Part shown: positions 13,692 to 21,812 of the stretch, piece by piece | How the letters are laid out: each line of letters starts with the position of its first letter | Numbering within the stretch: position 1 is the first letter of the stretch | From: a virus | Strand: one strand, 5' to 3' | Length of the DNA stretch: 22,222 nucleotides | Virus record (IMG/VR): IMGVR_UViG_3300027580_000027 | Span: 1 to 22,222 of that record | Program-made: the position numbers and the translations under genes | Notes under the pieces: model-generated | Databases searched by the model: none | Told to the model about the DNA's origin: nothing | Seen by the model: the letters and a program-made list of their open reading frames with translations, nothing else

Positions 13692-14927
13692 ACTGTCACC
13701 CCTAAAGGTGTTAATTATGCGCTGCACCAAATTCTGCCTGTTCTCTTCGTATTCCACGTCAAACTCCTCCTCCAGTAAACTCCTAGCCGTTTCGGCCGCC
13801 CGGTCGTACACGTCGGACGGTATGTCTGCCTGGGAACCGCGGCCACCGCGAACCGACACCAGGGCGTTCTTGTACAGCACCCCGTTTCCGTCGATCACCT
13901 GGAAGAACGTCAGGCCTTCCCAGGTCGTGGCTTCCACGGACCCTAACAAACTGGACTCCGCGGCTTCGGTTTGCTGGGCGTCCGTCAGGTCCGCGACGCT
14001 ATCAATCTCGTCCCAGCCCTTTTCCCCCGCGAATTCGCCTAACGATCGGCGACTCCAGGATCCTTCGGTAGTGTCGCTGTACGCCGGCGTCCGCGCAGTT
14101 TCCCTAATATCCTGTAGCTCGGTTTTGTCGAAGTCCACTCCGACCCCCTGTACGTTGGACAATGGTACTCCAACACCGTCCGGCAGCGAAAGCTCACCGG
14201 TCTGATCCGGCAGCACTGCCAGGTGGTCCGGCTTGATGTTTACCTGTACCCCGTCGTAGAACTTGCCATTGTACTCCCCGCTCTCGTCCAGCGTGTCGTG
14301 CCAGTAGCTCGTCGAAACGTCCATCGTTTCGCCGGCTTTCAGGCGGCGGTAGGTTTCCCAAAGCTCCTGTGACTTGGCCGAGTTCTCCGTACGGGCCGAT
14401 ATTGCCTTCTCCTCGTCCACCCAAATCTCGCCCTTCAGCTTATTGTCCTCGAAGTGGACGTTGTAGAAGCGCCCGAGCGAGCGTTGATCCACCAGCTTCC
14501 GATCCCGTGCCGAGGCCCCACGTGGGTGCGACACCGGCGTGGGCGTGTCGTCCCAAAGCTGGGACGTCCGTTTGATTTCCTGACCCGGAAGCAGCTGGCC
14601 CTTCACCACGGCCTCTCGTAGCGCAACCACTGGTATAACCAGGTGGTCCCGGCCGTTGTGCTTGTCGGGCCGGATGTCTTCCGGCGTCGGCTGAACCTGA
14701 ACTTTTGCCAGCATCTTCTTGTTTCCGCGTTCCATGTTGGCCTCCAACTCCACTTGGTCGTAGTTCGCGTTTGCCACCCGTATCGCTCGGGGAGCACAAA
14801 GCTCGTCATCGTCGTGCTCCTCCATGCAATCCTCATAAACCTTGTTTGCCATCTTCACCCACTGACGCTTCTCCCGGTCCGTCAGGCCGCCCACGAACTC
14901 GTCCACGTCGTCAACGGTCCAAGGCAT
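13170..14927 (-). CDS. Prohead protease (DUF2213-type) fused to an acidic scaffold tail
   Basis: This 585-residue protein matures the prohead and may guide capsid assembly. The chosen start is ATG 14927, which overlaps the previous stop (TGATG) with GGGAGG five bases upstream. A frame six codons longer (ATG 14945) has a poorer site. Residues 10-57 resemble a ChaB-like helix pair, ending APRAIRVANANY. Residues 78-245 fit DUF2213: VIPVVALREAVV, PVSHPRGAS, FYNVHFEDNKLKGEIWVD, DVSTSYW, then IKPDHLAVLP. The His of SHP, the Ser in DVSTS and the DH pair are candidate catalytic residues. Next comes an ARTPAYSD...W/SLLG domain found in related phage proteins. The last 170 residues are acidic, with a run of Glu/Asp around residues 448-480, and could be made separately as a scaffold. 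Confidence 0.8.
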   Translation of the reverse strand: MPWTVDDVDEFVGGLTDREKRQWVKMANKVYEDCMEEHDDDELCAPRAIRVANANYDQVELEANMERGNKKMLAKVQVQPTPEDIRPDKHNGRDHLVIPVVALREAVVKGQLLPGQEIKRTSQLWDDTPTPVSHPRGASARDRKLVDQRSLGRFYNVHFEDNKLKGEIWVDEEKAISARTENSAKSQELWETYRRLKAGETMDVSTSYWHDTLDESGEYNGKFYDGVQVNIKPDHLAVLPDQTGELSLPDGVGVPLSNVQGVGVDFDKTELQDIRETARTPAYSDTTEGSWSRRSLGEFAGEKGWDEIDSVADLTDAQQTEAAESSLLGSVEATTWEGLTFFQVIDGNGVLYKNALVSVRGGRGSQADIPSDVYDRAAETARSLLEEEFDVEYEENRQNLVQRIINTFRGDSMEKEELVQTLLDRGVDIPEGDLLDTKQTMLEAMEEATAEEDEEEEDETVDAESDTGGPEGEEDDVTDETKTDNSGLAALSDEGDLRELIQGAVREEMNRSEKLSLVDKLDNSKQVDFSRDELEDMPKSALEKVENRVTPSTNYGAAGSMTQGEGPTEVELVNSRKILTAEEGD

Positions 14928-15439
14928 CAGCGCCTCCCATTCCATTGTAAAATCAGCGTGGCCGCCACCGGCCGGTCAAAGATGTCGTCATTCGCGAAGA
15001 TAATGTCCGTCGAATCGGTGTAATACTCCAGCTCCAGCACGTCGCCGGGCTCCAGCGCTGCAGTCCCGCTATAGGGCAAATCCTGTTCGGCGCCCGAGGC
15101 CATCGGCCCGTCGTATTGTCGCTGTGAGCAGCGGGCCTCCGTCGTTCCGTTTATCCGGATGCGGCCCAGGAACTTCTTGTCATCGGCCGCCGGAAGCGGT
15201 TTAGTGCTGGTGTTCCTGGCGTGGATGCATCCCGTAAACTCGTACAACCCGGCGCGCGTCACCTGAACCTGTTGTCCGTCAGCCCGGAGGAACGCGTGGT
15301 GGGACGTAGTTTCTTCTTCGACGAGCGTGAGCCCGTCGAACGACGTCCAAGCGCCCACTGCCCGACTGGCTAGGTCGGGCGTTCTGTGCACCTTCAAGCT
15401 CTTTGCCCAGCGTCCGTTATGCGGACGCCAAATTCCCAT
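14927..15439 (-). CDS. Possible jelly-roll head fibre/decoration protein
   Basis: This is a 170-residue protein from ATG 15439, overlapping the prior stop in a TAATG junction with AGGAGG seven bases upstream. It begins MGIWRPHNGRW, a motif also found at the start of the next gene upstream. The remainder has the strand pattern of C1q/TNF-like or similar jelly-rolls: TRAGLYEFTGCIHARN, a short RIRINGTTEARC strand pair, AALEPGDVLELEYYTDS and LILQWNGRR at the end. Such folds in phages occur in receptor-binding and decoration proteins. Located between the minor head protein and the protease, it is more likely attached to the capsid than the tail. The role is inferred, and no exact family is recognised. 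Confidence 0.55.
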   Translation of the reverse strand: MGIWRPHNGRWAKSLKVHRTPDLASRAVGAWTSFDGLTLVEEETTSHHAFLRADGQQVQVTRAGLYEFTGCIHARNTSTKPLPAADDKKFLGRIRINGTTEARCSQRQYDGPMASGAEQDLPYSGTAALEPGDVLELEYYTDSTDIIFANDDIFDRPVAATLILQWNGRR

Positions 15440-15900
15440 TATTGAACCTCCTCACCGATCACCAGGTTCGGGTACTTCGCCGCCGTAGCGTTCGAGCCCG
15501 GCGATTCCTTCCAGCGGAAAACCAAAAACTGCTCCTCTGTCTCGTCCGTAACGTCCAAACTTACCCGCGGGAAGTCCGTGACCTGTTCGCCGGTTCCTGT
15601 GATGCCTGCAACCTCGGCCAGCGACACGTTGTTTAGCTGATCGTATAGCTGCAAGTCCACCGTCTCGTCCGTTCCGGGGTCCACCGTTAATGCCGCGGCC
15701 ACCTGTAGGTGCCCGAGCTTCAGGCCCAGGGCGCCCGGCGTGAACTTGGCAACGAAGAACTGCCAGTCCCAGGCGTACGACGTCGCGGTAAAATTCGAGT
15801 AAGCCTTCGCCTGTGCTCCTATGCTCATTAGTGGGTAGAAGTCACCGTGTATGTAACCCCGCGACTTCCAGCCGCTTCTGTGAGGGGACCAAATGCTCAT
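15439..15900 (-). CDS. Beta-rich protein with MxIWxPH N-terminus, unknown
   Basis: This is a 153-residue protein from ATG 15900, three bases after the previous stop. The ribosome binding site (AAGGCGG) is modest. It starts MSIWSPHRSGW, matching the N-terminus of the next gene downstream (MGIWRPHNGRW) in M-x-I-W-x-P-H. The rest is strand-rich: YAWDWQFFVAKFTPG, HLQVAAALTVDPG, ETVDLQLYDQLNN, and RVSLDV with FLVFRWKES. I do not recognise a named family. A beta-sandwich head decoration or fibre subunit is the best guess from composition and from the position in a four-gene cassette. Confidence 0.55.
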   Translation of the reverse strand: MSIWSPHRSGWKSRGYIHGDFYPLMSIGAQAKAYSNFTATSYAWDWQFFVAKFTPGALGLKLGHLQVAAALTVDPGTDETVDLQLYDQLNNVSLAEVAGITGTGEQVTDFPRVSLDVTDETEEQFLVFRWKESPGSNATAAKYPNLVIGEEVQ

Positions 15901-15903
15901 GGC

Positions 15904-16221
15904 TTACCGCCTTTTCCGGTCAACGTGTAAGTGGAAGGAGGACTGGGCGCTGCTTCCGTTAACGTATCGAACCCGCGCATACCGACAAAGTGGTGGAACC
16001 TCGAAGCCCAAAGCTTCGCCACTGGTGTAACTTCGTTCAGCGTCCGCGTGGACCTCTCTGGGGTCGCCGACATCCTGGCTCTGCTCCACGTATAGCGTAC
16101 CGCCAGCGTCGGCCTTCACAGCACCTACGATCTGCTCCGCGCGCTGGACGTCGAACCACTTGCCGGTGTACGTTTCGCCGGCCCCCAGCGCTGTTTCCGT
16201 GCTATCGCCTCGTTCTAACAT
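15904..16221 (-). CDS. Small beta-sandwich virion-type protein
   Basis: The start is placed at ATG 16221 because AGAGGTGA lies five bases upstream and the gap to the previous stop is 13 bases. A longer reading from GTG 16269 would overlap the upstream gene by 35 bases without a good site. The protein is 105 residues. The pattern ETYTGKWFDVQ, VGAVKADAGGTLYVEQSQD and VPPLCRYARVRYVNGSSAQS is one I associate with small beta-sandwich domains in phage virion proteins, but I cannot name a family. There is one cysteine and no catalytic motif. It sits in the cassette of small genes after the minor head protein and may decorate the head. Confidence 0.6.
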   Translation of the reverse strand: MLERGDSTETALGAGETYTGKWFDVQRAEQIVGAVKADAGGTLYVEQSQDVGDPREVHADAERSYTSGEALGFEVPPLCRYARVRYVNGSSAQSSFHLHVDRKRR

Positions 16222-16234
16222 TCTTTCACCTCTT

Positions 16235-16552
16235 TCAGTAAGTTTCGCCTTCTTCCAGTTCCGCGTCACCCGGCCAGGGCGCCGGCTTTTCCTGGAACTC
16301 CACGTGGGCGCCGTCCTCGGCCCCCAACCTTTCTAGTATGATCTGGGCCGCTACGATATCGTCCGTTACCCCGTAGTAGCCTGTACCTTTGAACGGGTGG
16401 TAAAAATGCCGGTTTACGTGCTGCAACCAGAAGTCGGCCGTTTCGGGGTCAACGATTATATCAATCGGGCCTAGTCGGGACTCCGACGTAATGCTGAAGT
16501 GGGCCGAAGCTTCACCCTCTTGGTGTAGCGAACCCGTCAGCCGTTCTACCAT
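16235..16552 (-). CDS. Small protein of unknown function
   Basis: This is a 105-residue protein from ATG 16552, two bases after the stop of the minor head protein gene. The binding site is weak (GCGGGG), so translation is probably coupled. It has strands in the first half (SAHFSITSESRLGPIDIIVD), an aromatic/His-rich middle (FWLQHVNRHFYHPF) and a helix (DDIVAAQIILERLG), and ends with an acidic stretch. No family is recognised. A possible promoter (16568-16597) lies just upstream. Its position suggests a small head-associated protein. Confidence 0.6.
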   Translation of the reverse strand: MVERLTGSLHQEGEASAHFSITSESRLGPIDIIVDPETADFWLQHVNRHFYHPFKGTGYYGVTDDIVAAQIILERLGAEDGAHVEFQEKPAPWPGDAELEEGETY

Positions 16553-16554
16553 GG

Positions 16555-18537
16555 TTATAACCCCGCCATTATACTATAAATTAAGTCGAAATGTCCTCGG
16601 TCCTTAGTGTAAAAATCGCCGGCTCCTTCAAACATGTGCTCCATGCCCATTGATACCACCTCTTTACCCCACATGTCACTGAACTGCTCATCCCCGTAAA
16701 CCCGGCCGGTGTAGTGGTCAATGAAGTCATCCTTGTAGCCCTCCTCGTCGGTATAGATCGTCGTTAAATTTCCCCCGGAAGTCCGGCGCTCCCAGAACGC
16801 GTTCACCGCATCCCGAGTTTCGTTGTTGTACTGGTGCAGAGCGTGGGACCACTCGTGTACCACCGTGTTGGGACCCACGTCCTTCGGCAAGTTCAACTTC
16901 TTTGCCGCGCCCTGATGTGAGGCCCGCATCCCCCGGTCTAGTTTGTTCAGTCTGTAGTTCTTCAGGTAGCTCTTCTTAAGGCCGTCATGGTCCTTTACGT
17001 ACGATTGAAGCCAGTCCTCACCGTCGTCCAAAGCGCGCCCCATTTTGGCCGACCCGACCCGTTTCCCACGAGCAACGTTAAAGATGTCGTCCAGGTTGTC
17101 GCCGTCCGGGAGCACGTCGTCCCACACATCGGCCTGGCGGGCGTTCACCTTATGGTTAATCGCCCTCTGAGCGTCGAAGAACCCTTCGCGAACGCGGGCC
17201 GTGTAGTCCCCTAGGTCCACGTCCTCGTCCATCCACCTTGCGTAGTCGTCCGCGAACTGAACCTGGTCCCTGAAGTCGTCCAGGTTCTCAAAGTCCCGTA
17301 GCTTCGGTTCTATCTGGTCGCGGATTTCCGGCCGAATCAGGGCGCTCATGTCGCCGTCGTCCCATTCACTGTACAGTATTTGTCCGTCCCCCGGCCAGTC
17401 GGTTTCGTCGAAGCCGAGGTCGTCAATGCTGTCGATGTCGCGTCGGGCCCGGTTCAGGCGTTTATCCACCAGGTCGTGGGCCGTGCTTTGCTTCAGGTCC
17501 AGCAAGTCCTCGGGGTCGTCGATCGTTTCCTTCGTGGCCTGGTAAGCCGCCCGGTCAAAGTGGCCACCCTCGTCGAAGATCGGCCTCTGGGCCGGTGGGA
17601 GCGGCTCTCCTGTGCTGGTCGTTGGGACGCCTTGCTGTGCTTGCGGGTGCTTCATCGGCATCCAGGTGCAGCGGCAGTTCGGGTGAAACGGTATCAGGCC
17701 GCGCGCTGCTTCGAGCTTGTACGGGTTCCCGCCGACCTGTCCAAGACAAAGCGAACAAACGTTCCCGTCTCGGGCGGTCAGCCATTCTACCTTTGCCGAC
17801 ACCTTCTGCAGGCCGGCGCGTTTGTAGCTGTCCAGCATCGCCTCGTTGTGGGCGTATATTACTTCGGTTCGCGCCATCGTTCGGGCCCGCGTGATACCTA
17901 TTTTGTCCACTCGGTCGTTTAGCTGCTTCGCCATCTTCCGCGGGTTCAAGCCCTTCGCCAGGCCTTCCGTCAGCACCCGGCTCATTTCGCCGCTCATTTC
18001 GTTCGTGATTTTGTTCAGCGCCGTCCAGTTCCGTGTGTAAAGCCGCTCTAGCGTATTCTTGTGGATCGGCATGTTGAACATGTTGCCAAATTCGCGATCG
18101 CTCATCGGAGGTACTTCGTAGCCAGGCGTTTGCCGTAGGAAGCGGTTGGCCTGCTTCATGCCCGAGGCATTCGAGCGACGTACAAAGTCGTCCGTCCAGC
18201 GCTCCCCGCCGGGCTTTTCGAGGATGTCCTGTTGAATCGCTCGGCCTAGCCACCCGTTGAAGGCGTTGGCCTTCTGGGCGTCAGTGGCAAACTTGAACTT
18301 GGCCGTGCTCGGCATCTCCGCGTTGTCGGTCCGGTAGGCCAGGCCCACCAACTCCTCTAGCGACAGCGCCTCGGTGTCAATGCCAAGGCCCAACACGTCC
18401 AGGTCAACCACGGCCCGACGAATGTCACCCTTCAGCTTCCGGAAGCGCTTATAGGCAGCGGCGCTGTACTCCTTCCGGAGCGTCTTGGTATGCGTCGGGT
18501 CCACTTCGGGTTTCCAGGCTGACTTCGCCAGGTCCAC
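16555..18537 (-). CDS. Minor head protein (Mu F/SPP1 gp7-like) with HExxH domain
   Basis: This is a 660-residue protein from GTG 18537, the only normal start codon available. Residues 165-295 carry the minor head domain: LYTRNWTALNKIT, ARTMARTEVIYAHNEA, VEWLTARDGNVCSLC, then FHPNCRC. The cysteines and His (C261, C264, H285, C288, C290) look like a zinc site. In the C-terminal part, NTVVHEWSHALHQ gives HEWSH at residues 561-565, a gluzincin-type motif, and KEVVSMGMEH (625-634) offers a Glu as third ligand. This domain (about 490-655) is not part of a typical gp7. It follows the portal gene. No convincing Shine-Dalgarno sequence precedes the GTG, and a His-rich in-frame stretch lies upstream, so the true start may be earlier. 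Protease activity is not shown by sequence alone. Confidence 0.8.
   Translation of the reverse strand: MDLAKSAWKPEVDPTHTKTLRKEYSAAAYKRFRKLKGDIRRAVVDLDVLGLGIDTEALSLEELVGLAYRTDNAEMPSTAKFKFATDAQKANAFNGWLGRAIQQDILEKPGGERWTDDFVRRSNASGMKQANRFLRQTPGYEVPPMSDREFGNMFNMPIHKNTLERLYTRNWTALNKITNEMSGEMSRVLTEGLAKGLNPRKMAKQLNDRVDKIGITRARTMARTEVIYAHNEAMLDSYKRAGLQKVSAKVEWLTARDGNVCSLCLGQVGGNPYKLEAARGLIPFHPNCRCTWMPMKHPQAQQGVPTTSTGEPLPPAQRPIFDEGGHFDRAAYQATKETIDDPEDLLDLKQSTAHDLVDKRLNRARRDIDSIDDLGFDETDWPGDGQILYSEWDDGDMSALIRPEIRDQIEPKLRDFENLDDFRDQVQFADDYARWMDEDVDLGDYTARVREGFFDAQRAINHKVNARQADVWDDVLPDGDNLDDIFNVARGKRVGSAKMGRALDDGEDWLQSYVKDHDGLKKSYLKNYRLNKLDRGMRASHQGAAKKLNLPKDVGPNTVVHEWSHALHQYNNETRDAVNAFWERRTSGGNLTTIYTDEEGYKDDFIDHYTGRVYGDEQFSDMWGKEVVSMGMEHMFEGAGDFYTKDRGHFDLIYSIMAGL
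16568..16597 (-). promoter_or_regulatory. Possible internal promoter
   Basis: TATAAT (16573-16568) and AGGACA (16597-16592) are separated by 18 bases. The -35 matches four of six consensus positions. It lies in the coding end of the minor head gene (YSIM), so chance is a real alternative. If active it would raise expression of the small head genes and the capsid module. Confidence 0.25.
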
Positions 18538-18597
18538 CCGCTCGTGGCTGTGGTCGTGGCCGTGGCCGTGTTCGTGTGTCGCCTTTTTGGTTTTAAT
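18538..18597 (-). other. Possible His-rich N-terminal extension of the minor head protein
   Basis: In frame with GTG 18537, codons from ATT 18597 encode IKTKKATHEHGHGHDHSHER, with six histidines alternating with other residues from position 8. There is no stop codon. ATT is preceded by GGGTGA with six bases between (18609-18604), and it overlaps the portal stop by one base. AUU is a rare start, so this is a hypothesis. Confidence 0.4.
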
Positions 18598-20023
18598 TAG
18601 TCATCACCCGTCGGAACTCCTCGTTGAACTCGTTCTGTACCTGTTCATTTTCTTCGTCCACCTCGGCCTGGTCCATCTCGTCCTCTGTCGGTCCGTCGGT
18701 CAGATCGTACTCCTCCAGCGTGTCGTCGTCAAACCCGAACAACTCCTTCAGTATCATCTTCTTCGGCATCAGGGCGGCCGGCATCCCGCCACTGGCTTTG
18801 TTCAGAGCCGCGGCCTTCTTCTGTATTATTTCGGCTTGCTCCAGCTTGGTCGGCGTCCAGAGGTTCGGCCAGTTGACGCTGTAACCGCCTTGGTGCGGCG
18901 GGTCGAGGATGTCAATGTCAACGAGCCGGTCAACGAAGCGCTCCAGGATCATCGGCTGCGCGAATTGCGTTTGCCGGTTTTCAATTTGGTCGAACCAGTT
19001 CTTTCGGTCCTGTGAGCTGGCAAGCTCGGCCTTCTCCGAACCCATCAGTATTCGCTTCGGTATGCCGGTTTTGACGCTGATTGTCGTTATTACAATGTCG
19101 AAGGGGTTCGACGGGTCCATACTAGTTTCGCCGGCCAGCTCCTGTACGTCAACGCCGGACGTCGTAACCACCCGCTTGAACCCGTTCAGGAACTTCTGCA
19201 TCTCCTCCGTTATGTCGTCGAAGTCCTCGGGGTCCTGTAAGTTGGCGCCTTCCTTCTCGGACACGTGGTAGCCTTTCGTCGCTTGCTGCCAGAACCCTTC
19301 CGGCGCCGCACCTATCAGCTTGTCGAGGTCCTGTAACCTGTGGAATACCTTCTTGAGGCGCGGTTCACCATAAACCTCATTATCCAGGAGGCCCTCGGCT
19401 ACGTGTATAACTCTTGAGTGGTGGACCTTCTTCTGGCTTTCGTCCTTGATGTCGAACTGCTCCAGCTCTTCCAGGCTGAAGTCCAGGTCGTACAGCGTCG
19501 GCCGACCGAAGCGTTCCTGTCCCGCGTCCTCCTGGAAGTCCTCGACGTCGGCCTTGCCTTCCCAAAACGGCATCAAGTAATTCAACCCCGTCGCGTTGTC
19601 CACCCGTAGCTCCATGTTGTCGCCGTTCGCGTCGTTGATGCCGAGGAGCAGCGCCCCGTAGTGGCCGATCCCGGCCAGGCGGTCCAGCCGCTCCAGATAG
19701 TGAAAAACCGAATAGTTCTCGACCAGCGTGCTCCAGCCCTTCATGAAGGAACTTTTGCCGCCTGAACCGTCCGTTATCTCCGGCGACTTTCGCCACGTGT
19801 CGTGAGCTGGTCGATCGACAATCACCGACGCAATCCCGCGGTTGTCGTAATACTTCCGGAAGTCCTGGTGGCCGGGGTCTCTGGTGTAGCCGAGGGCCTT
19901 TTCAATATCGCGCTCACCATCGTATTGCACACCGACCCGGCCCATCCCGCGGGCGTCCAGCACATCGTTTGCTACCATCGCGCCTAGCGCTTCAAATTCA
20001 TTCATGTTCTTGTCTTCGCTCAT
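18593..20023 (-). CDS. Portal protein (DUF1073-type)
   Basis: This is a 476-residue protein from ATG 20023, with AGAGGAG five bases upstream. The N-terminal half has YDNRGIASVIVDRPAHDTW and a region with HYGALLLGIND that fit the DUF1073 portal family. Residues 280-360 contain the portal-like sequence FKRVVTTSGVDVQELAG, then IVITTISVKTGIPKRILMG and GSEKAELASSQDRKNWFDQI, a well conserved block in this family. The C-terminal 40 residues are very acidic. It is at the standard place between the large terminase and the minor head protein. The dodecameric portal ring at the capsid vertex is the docking site for the terminase and the channel for DNA. The call is strong. Confidence 0.9.
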   Translation of the reverse strand: MSEDKNMNEFEALGAMVANDVLDARGMGRVGVQYDGERDIEKALGYTRDPGHQDFRKYYDNRGIASVIVDRPAHDTWRKSPEITDGSGGKSSFMKGWSTLVENYSVFHYLERLDRLAGIGHYGALLLGINDANGDNMELRVDNATGLNYLMPFWEGKADVEDFQEDAGQERFGRPTLYDLDFSLEELEQFDIKDESQKKVHHSRVIHVAEGLLDNEVYGEPRLKKVFHRLQDLDKLIGAAPEGFWQQATKGYHVSEKEGANLQDPEDFDDITEEMQKFLNGFKRVVTTSGVDVQELAGETSMDPSNPFDIVITTISVKTGIPKRILMGSEKAELASSQDRKNWFDQIENRQTQFAQPMILERFVDRLVDIDILDPPHQGGYSVNWPNLWTPTKLEQAEIIQKKAAALNKASGGMPAALMPKKMILKELFGFDDDTLEEYDLTDGPTEDEMDQAEVDEENEQVQNEFNEEFRRVMTN

Positions 20024-20035
20024 GTCTACTCCTCT

Positions 20036-21373
20036 TTAAGAACCAGGCGAACCGCCCGTGTATCCGGACGTATCCGCTAACGCGTTGTGGGCACCGCTAA
20101 GCGCGTCGATCTGGTCGTCGTGCTCATCGGCGCTCGGGAACTTAACCGCTTCTCGGATAAAGTCGTCGTTCCAGCCGCCCTTTACCAGCTTCAGGTTGCC
20201 GGCTTTCGCTGCTGAAGCTACCGGGTTTGCCCTCACTGTTTTCGGCCCCGTGACGCGATCACCGTCGAACGCAAAACCAACGAGGACGTCGCGTCGATAG
20301 TGTCCAATCAAGCTTTTCCCCGCCGAACCGGGCTCTCGTTCCATTCGAATCAGCACATTTGGGTAGCGCTGGTTATCCAGTTGTGCTGTCTGCTTCACCG
20401 TCTTTTCCACCCAATAGTCGTCCGCCCTGAAGTGCTTTATGTCGTCCAACCAGAAGCGCCCGTCCTTCATCGCCAGCAGCGCGCCAGCCGTCCAGTCCGG
20501 GTCGTTGTCGCCCTTCTCGGCCGTCGAGGCCAGGTCCCAGTACCGGACGCGTCGGGCGTCCTTCGGGGCCTCGTCCACTAGGTCGAACCAGGCGCGCTTG
20601 AACTTCTCCCCTTCCTCCGCGATTTCCCAGCTTCCGTTCATCACCTTCTCCTGTGTAATCGGGTCAAGGTGGGACAGGCTGTCGCGGTACTCCTCCCGGC
20701 GAACGTGGGGGTTATCTTCCAGCGACGCCGGTATGCGAACCCGCTCGTGGTCCGTCACTTCCTGGTCAACATAACGCGCCTTCACCCACTCGAAGCCGGG
20801 GCCGATCGGGTTTCCGGCCGCCCTGAAGCGTAGCGGGACGTCCGATTCCACGGTTCGTCGGAGCCTTGAGAACAAGAAGGTGTACTGCCTTTCCAGGAAC
20901 TCACAAATCTCATCAAAGCCAATGAACTGATACTCGGCCGAGTTGTAGTTGAAGCGGTCGTCCTCGTACTGCATGTGGCCGAACTCCAGCGTCGCGCCGG
21001 AAGGGAACGTCCAGGTATGGTCCTTTCCGTTCCAGCTTGCGTCGGTGTCTTTCAGCCACTTCTTCGACCTGGGGATTAAGGAATTGGCTTTGGTCAGGTT
21101 GGTGAAAGTTCGTCGGAACAGGATGGCAGCGTAGTCGGACTCATCGACGTACATAAGCGCCGCCATAAGCAGTGCGTCAGTTTTGCCGGGGCCAGCGGCG
21201 CCACCGAAGAACACGTCCTTGTTCTCGGCCATCAAGAACTCCCACTGCTTCTGGGTCGGCGTGTGGGGGATGTAAGGGTTATTCAGAACCCTCTGGATCG
21301 TCTCCCTCTCGTGACCTGTTAGCTTCAATGGCCCGGATAATGGCCTCTGCTGCTTGACCGTCGTGGTTGACAT
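20036..21373 (-). CDS. Terminase large subunit
   Basis: This 445-residue protein starts at ATG 21373, supported by GGGGTGA five bases upstream. A GTG three codons earlier is less likely. It overlaps the small terminase gene by 95 bases. In the numbering from that GTG, the ATPase has an adenine/Q motif (TPTQKQWEF, 41-49), Walker A GGAAGPGKT (60-68), Walker B FIGFDE (153-158) and a coupling motif AGNPIG (189-194). The nuclease has YWDLAS with Asp 283, an acidic MEREPGS segment (Glu 350) and HDDQIDAL (421-428), which fit RNase H-like metal ligands. It cuts and pumps phage DNA into the prohead with the small subunit. Length is usual for the family. All key motifs are present. Confidence 0.95.
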   Translation of the reverse strand: MSTTTVKQQRPLSGPLKLTGHERETIQRVLNNPYIPHTPTQKQWEFLMAENKDVFFGGAAGPGKTDALLMAALMYVDESDYAAILFRRTFTNLTKANSLIPRSKKWLKDTDASWNGKDHTWTFPSGATLEFGHMQYEDDRFNYNSAEYQFIGFDEICEFLERQYTFLFSRLRRTVESDVPLRFRAAGNPIGPGFEWVKARYVDQEVTDHERVRIPASLEDNPHVRREEYRDSLSHLDPITQEKVMNGSWEIAEEGEKFKRAWFDLVDEAPKDARRVRYWDLASTAEKGDNDPDWTAGALLAMKDGRFWLDDIKHFRADDYWVEKTVKQTAQLDNQRYPNVLIRMEREPGSAGKSLIGHYRRDVLVGFAFDGDRVTGPKTVRANPVASAAKAGNLKLVKGGWNDDFIREAVKFPSADEHDDQIDALSGAHNALADTSGYTGGSPGS

Positions 21374-21812
21374 CAATATCACCCCGGTGTTCCACTTCGC
21401 CGGTGAAATCCAGCTCCAGCTCGTCCGCTGCTTCCTCGAACAGGTTAACTTCCCACTGCTCTGATCGTGTGTTCGATAGGATTTGCGTGCTTATCTTTAG
21501 CTGCTTCAGGCGGTCGAAGTCCGTGGCGCTGTCCAACAGCTCGGCCACCGTTTCGTCACGGATGCGCCTCATTATCTCGTCGTAGGTCGAGCGAAGGTTG
21601 GCCTCCTTCTCGGTCTGCTCCTCCCTAACCTTTTTAGCTGCATCCCTGTGTATCTCGCTGACTACCAGGCCTTTGTCCCAATCGTTCCTGTTGGCCTTCT
21701 TGTACCCGTAGCGCTCGTTAAACCCGTACTCCCGTGACATCTCCGCGATAGTGCTTTCGCGCGCTTCGTAACGTCGCCGGATTTCTTCCCATGGGTAGGA
21801 TTCTTCGGGCAT
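21279..21812 (-). CDS. Terminase small subunit
   Basis: This is a 177-residue protein from ATG 21812. Residues 7-36 (PWEEIRRRYEARESTIAEMS, then REYGFNE) look like a helix-turn-helix, and the middle has a long charged helix (AAKKVREEQTEKEANL). The C-terminal part, after ATDFDRLKQLKIS, is acidic. This is the layout of DNA-binding terminase small subunits, which recognise the packaging site. It sits just before the large terminase gene and after the repeat-rich candidate packaging region. The AGAGGAG upstream is 17 bases from the ATG, which is far. It is optimally spaced for an in-frame ATT at 21824, so the start could be four codons earlier. Confidence 0.8.
   Translation of the reverse strand: MPEESYPWEEIRRRYEARESTIAEMSREYGFNERYGYKKANRNDWDKGLVVSEIHRDAAKKVREEQTEKEANLRSTYDEIMRRIRDETVAELLDSATDFDRLKQLKISTQILSNTRSEQWEVNLFEEAADELELDFTGEVEHRGDIDVNHDGQAAEAIIRAIEANRSREGDDPEGSE

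Noticed and set aside
13474-14205. Plus-strand frame of 243 codons inside the protease gene
   Set aside because: The Ser-rich start is the complement of the Glu/Asp run of the protease-scaffold protein. No domain is recognised.
17555-18253. Minus-strand frame of 232 codons in another phase inside the minor head gene
   Set aside because: The overlapping frame has clear minor head motifs, while this one is Arg/Pro-rich with no motif, as expected for a shadow in GC-rich DNA.
18593-20023. Portal gene as an anti-CBASS (Acb1) protein
   Set aside because: DUF1073 is sometimes named after Acb1, but this protein has the portal block and the portal position, and no Acb1-type phosphodiesterase HxT motifs are seen.
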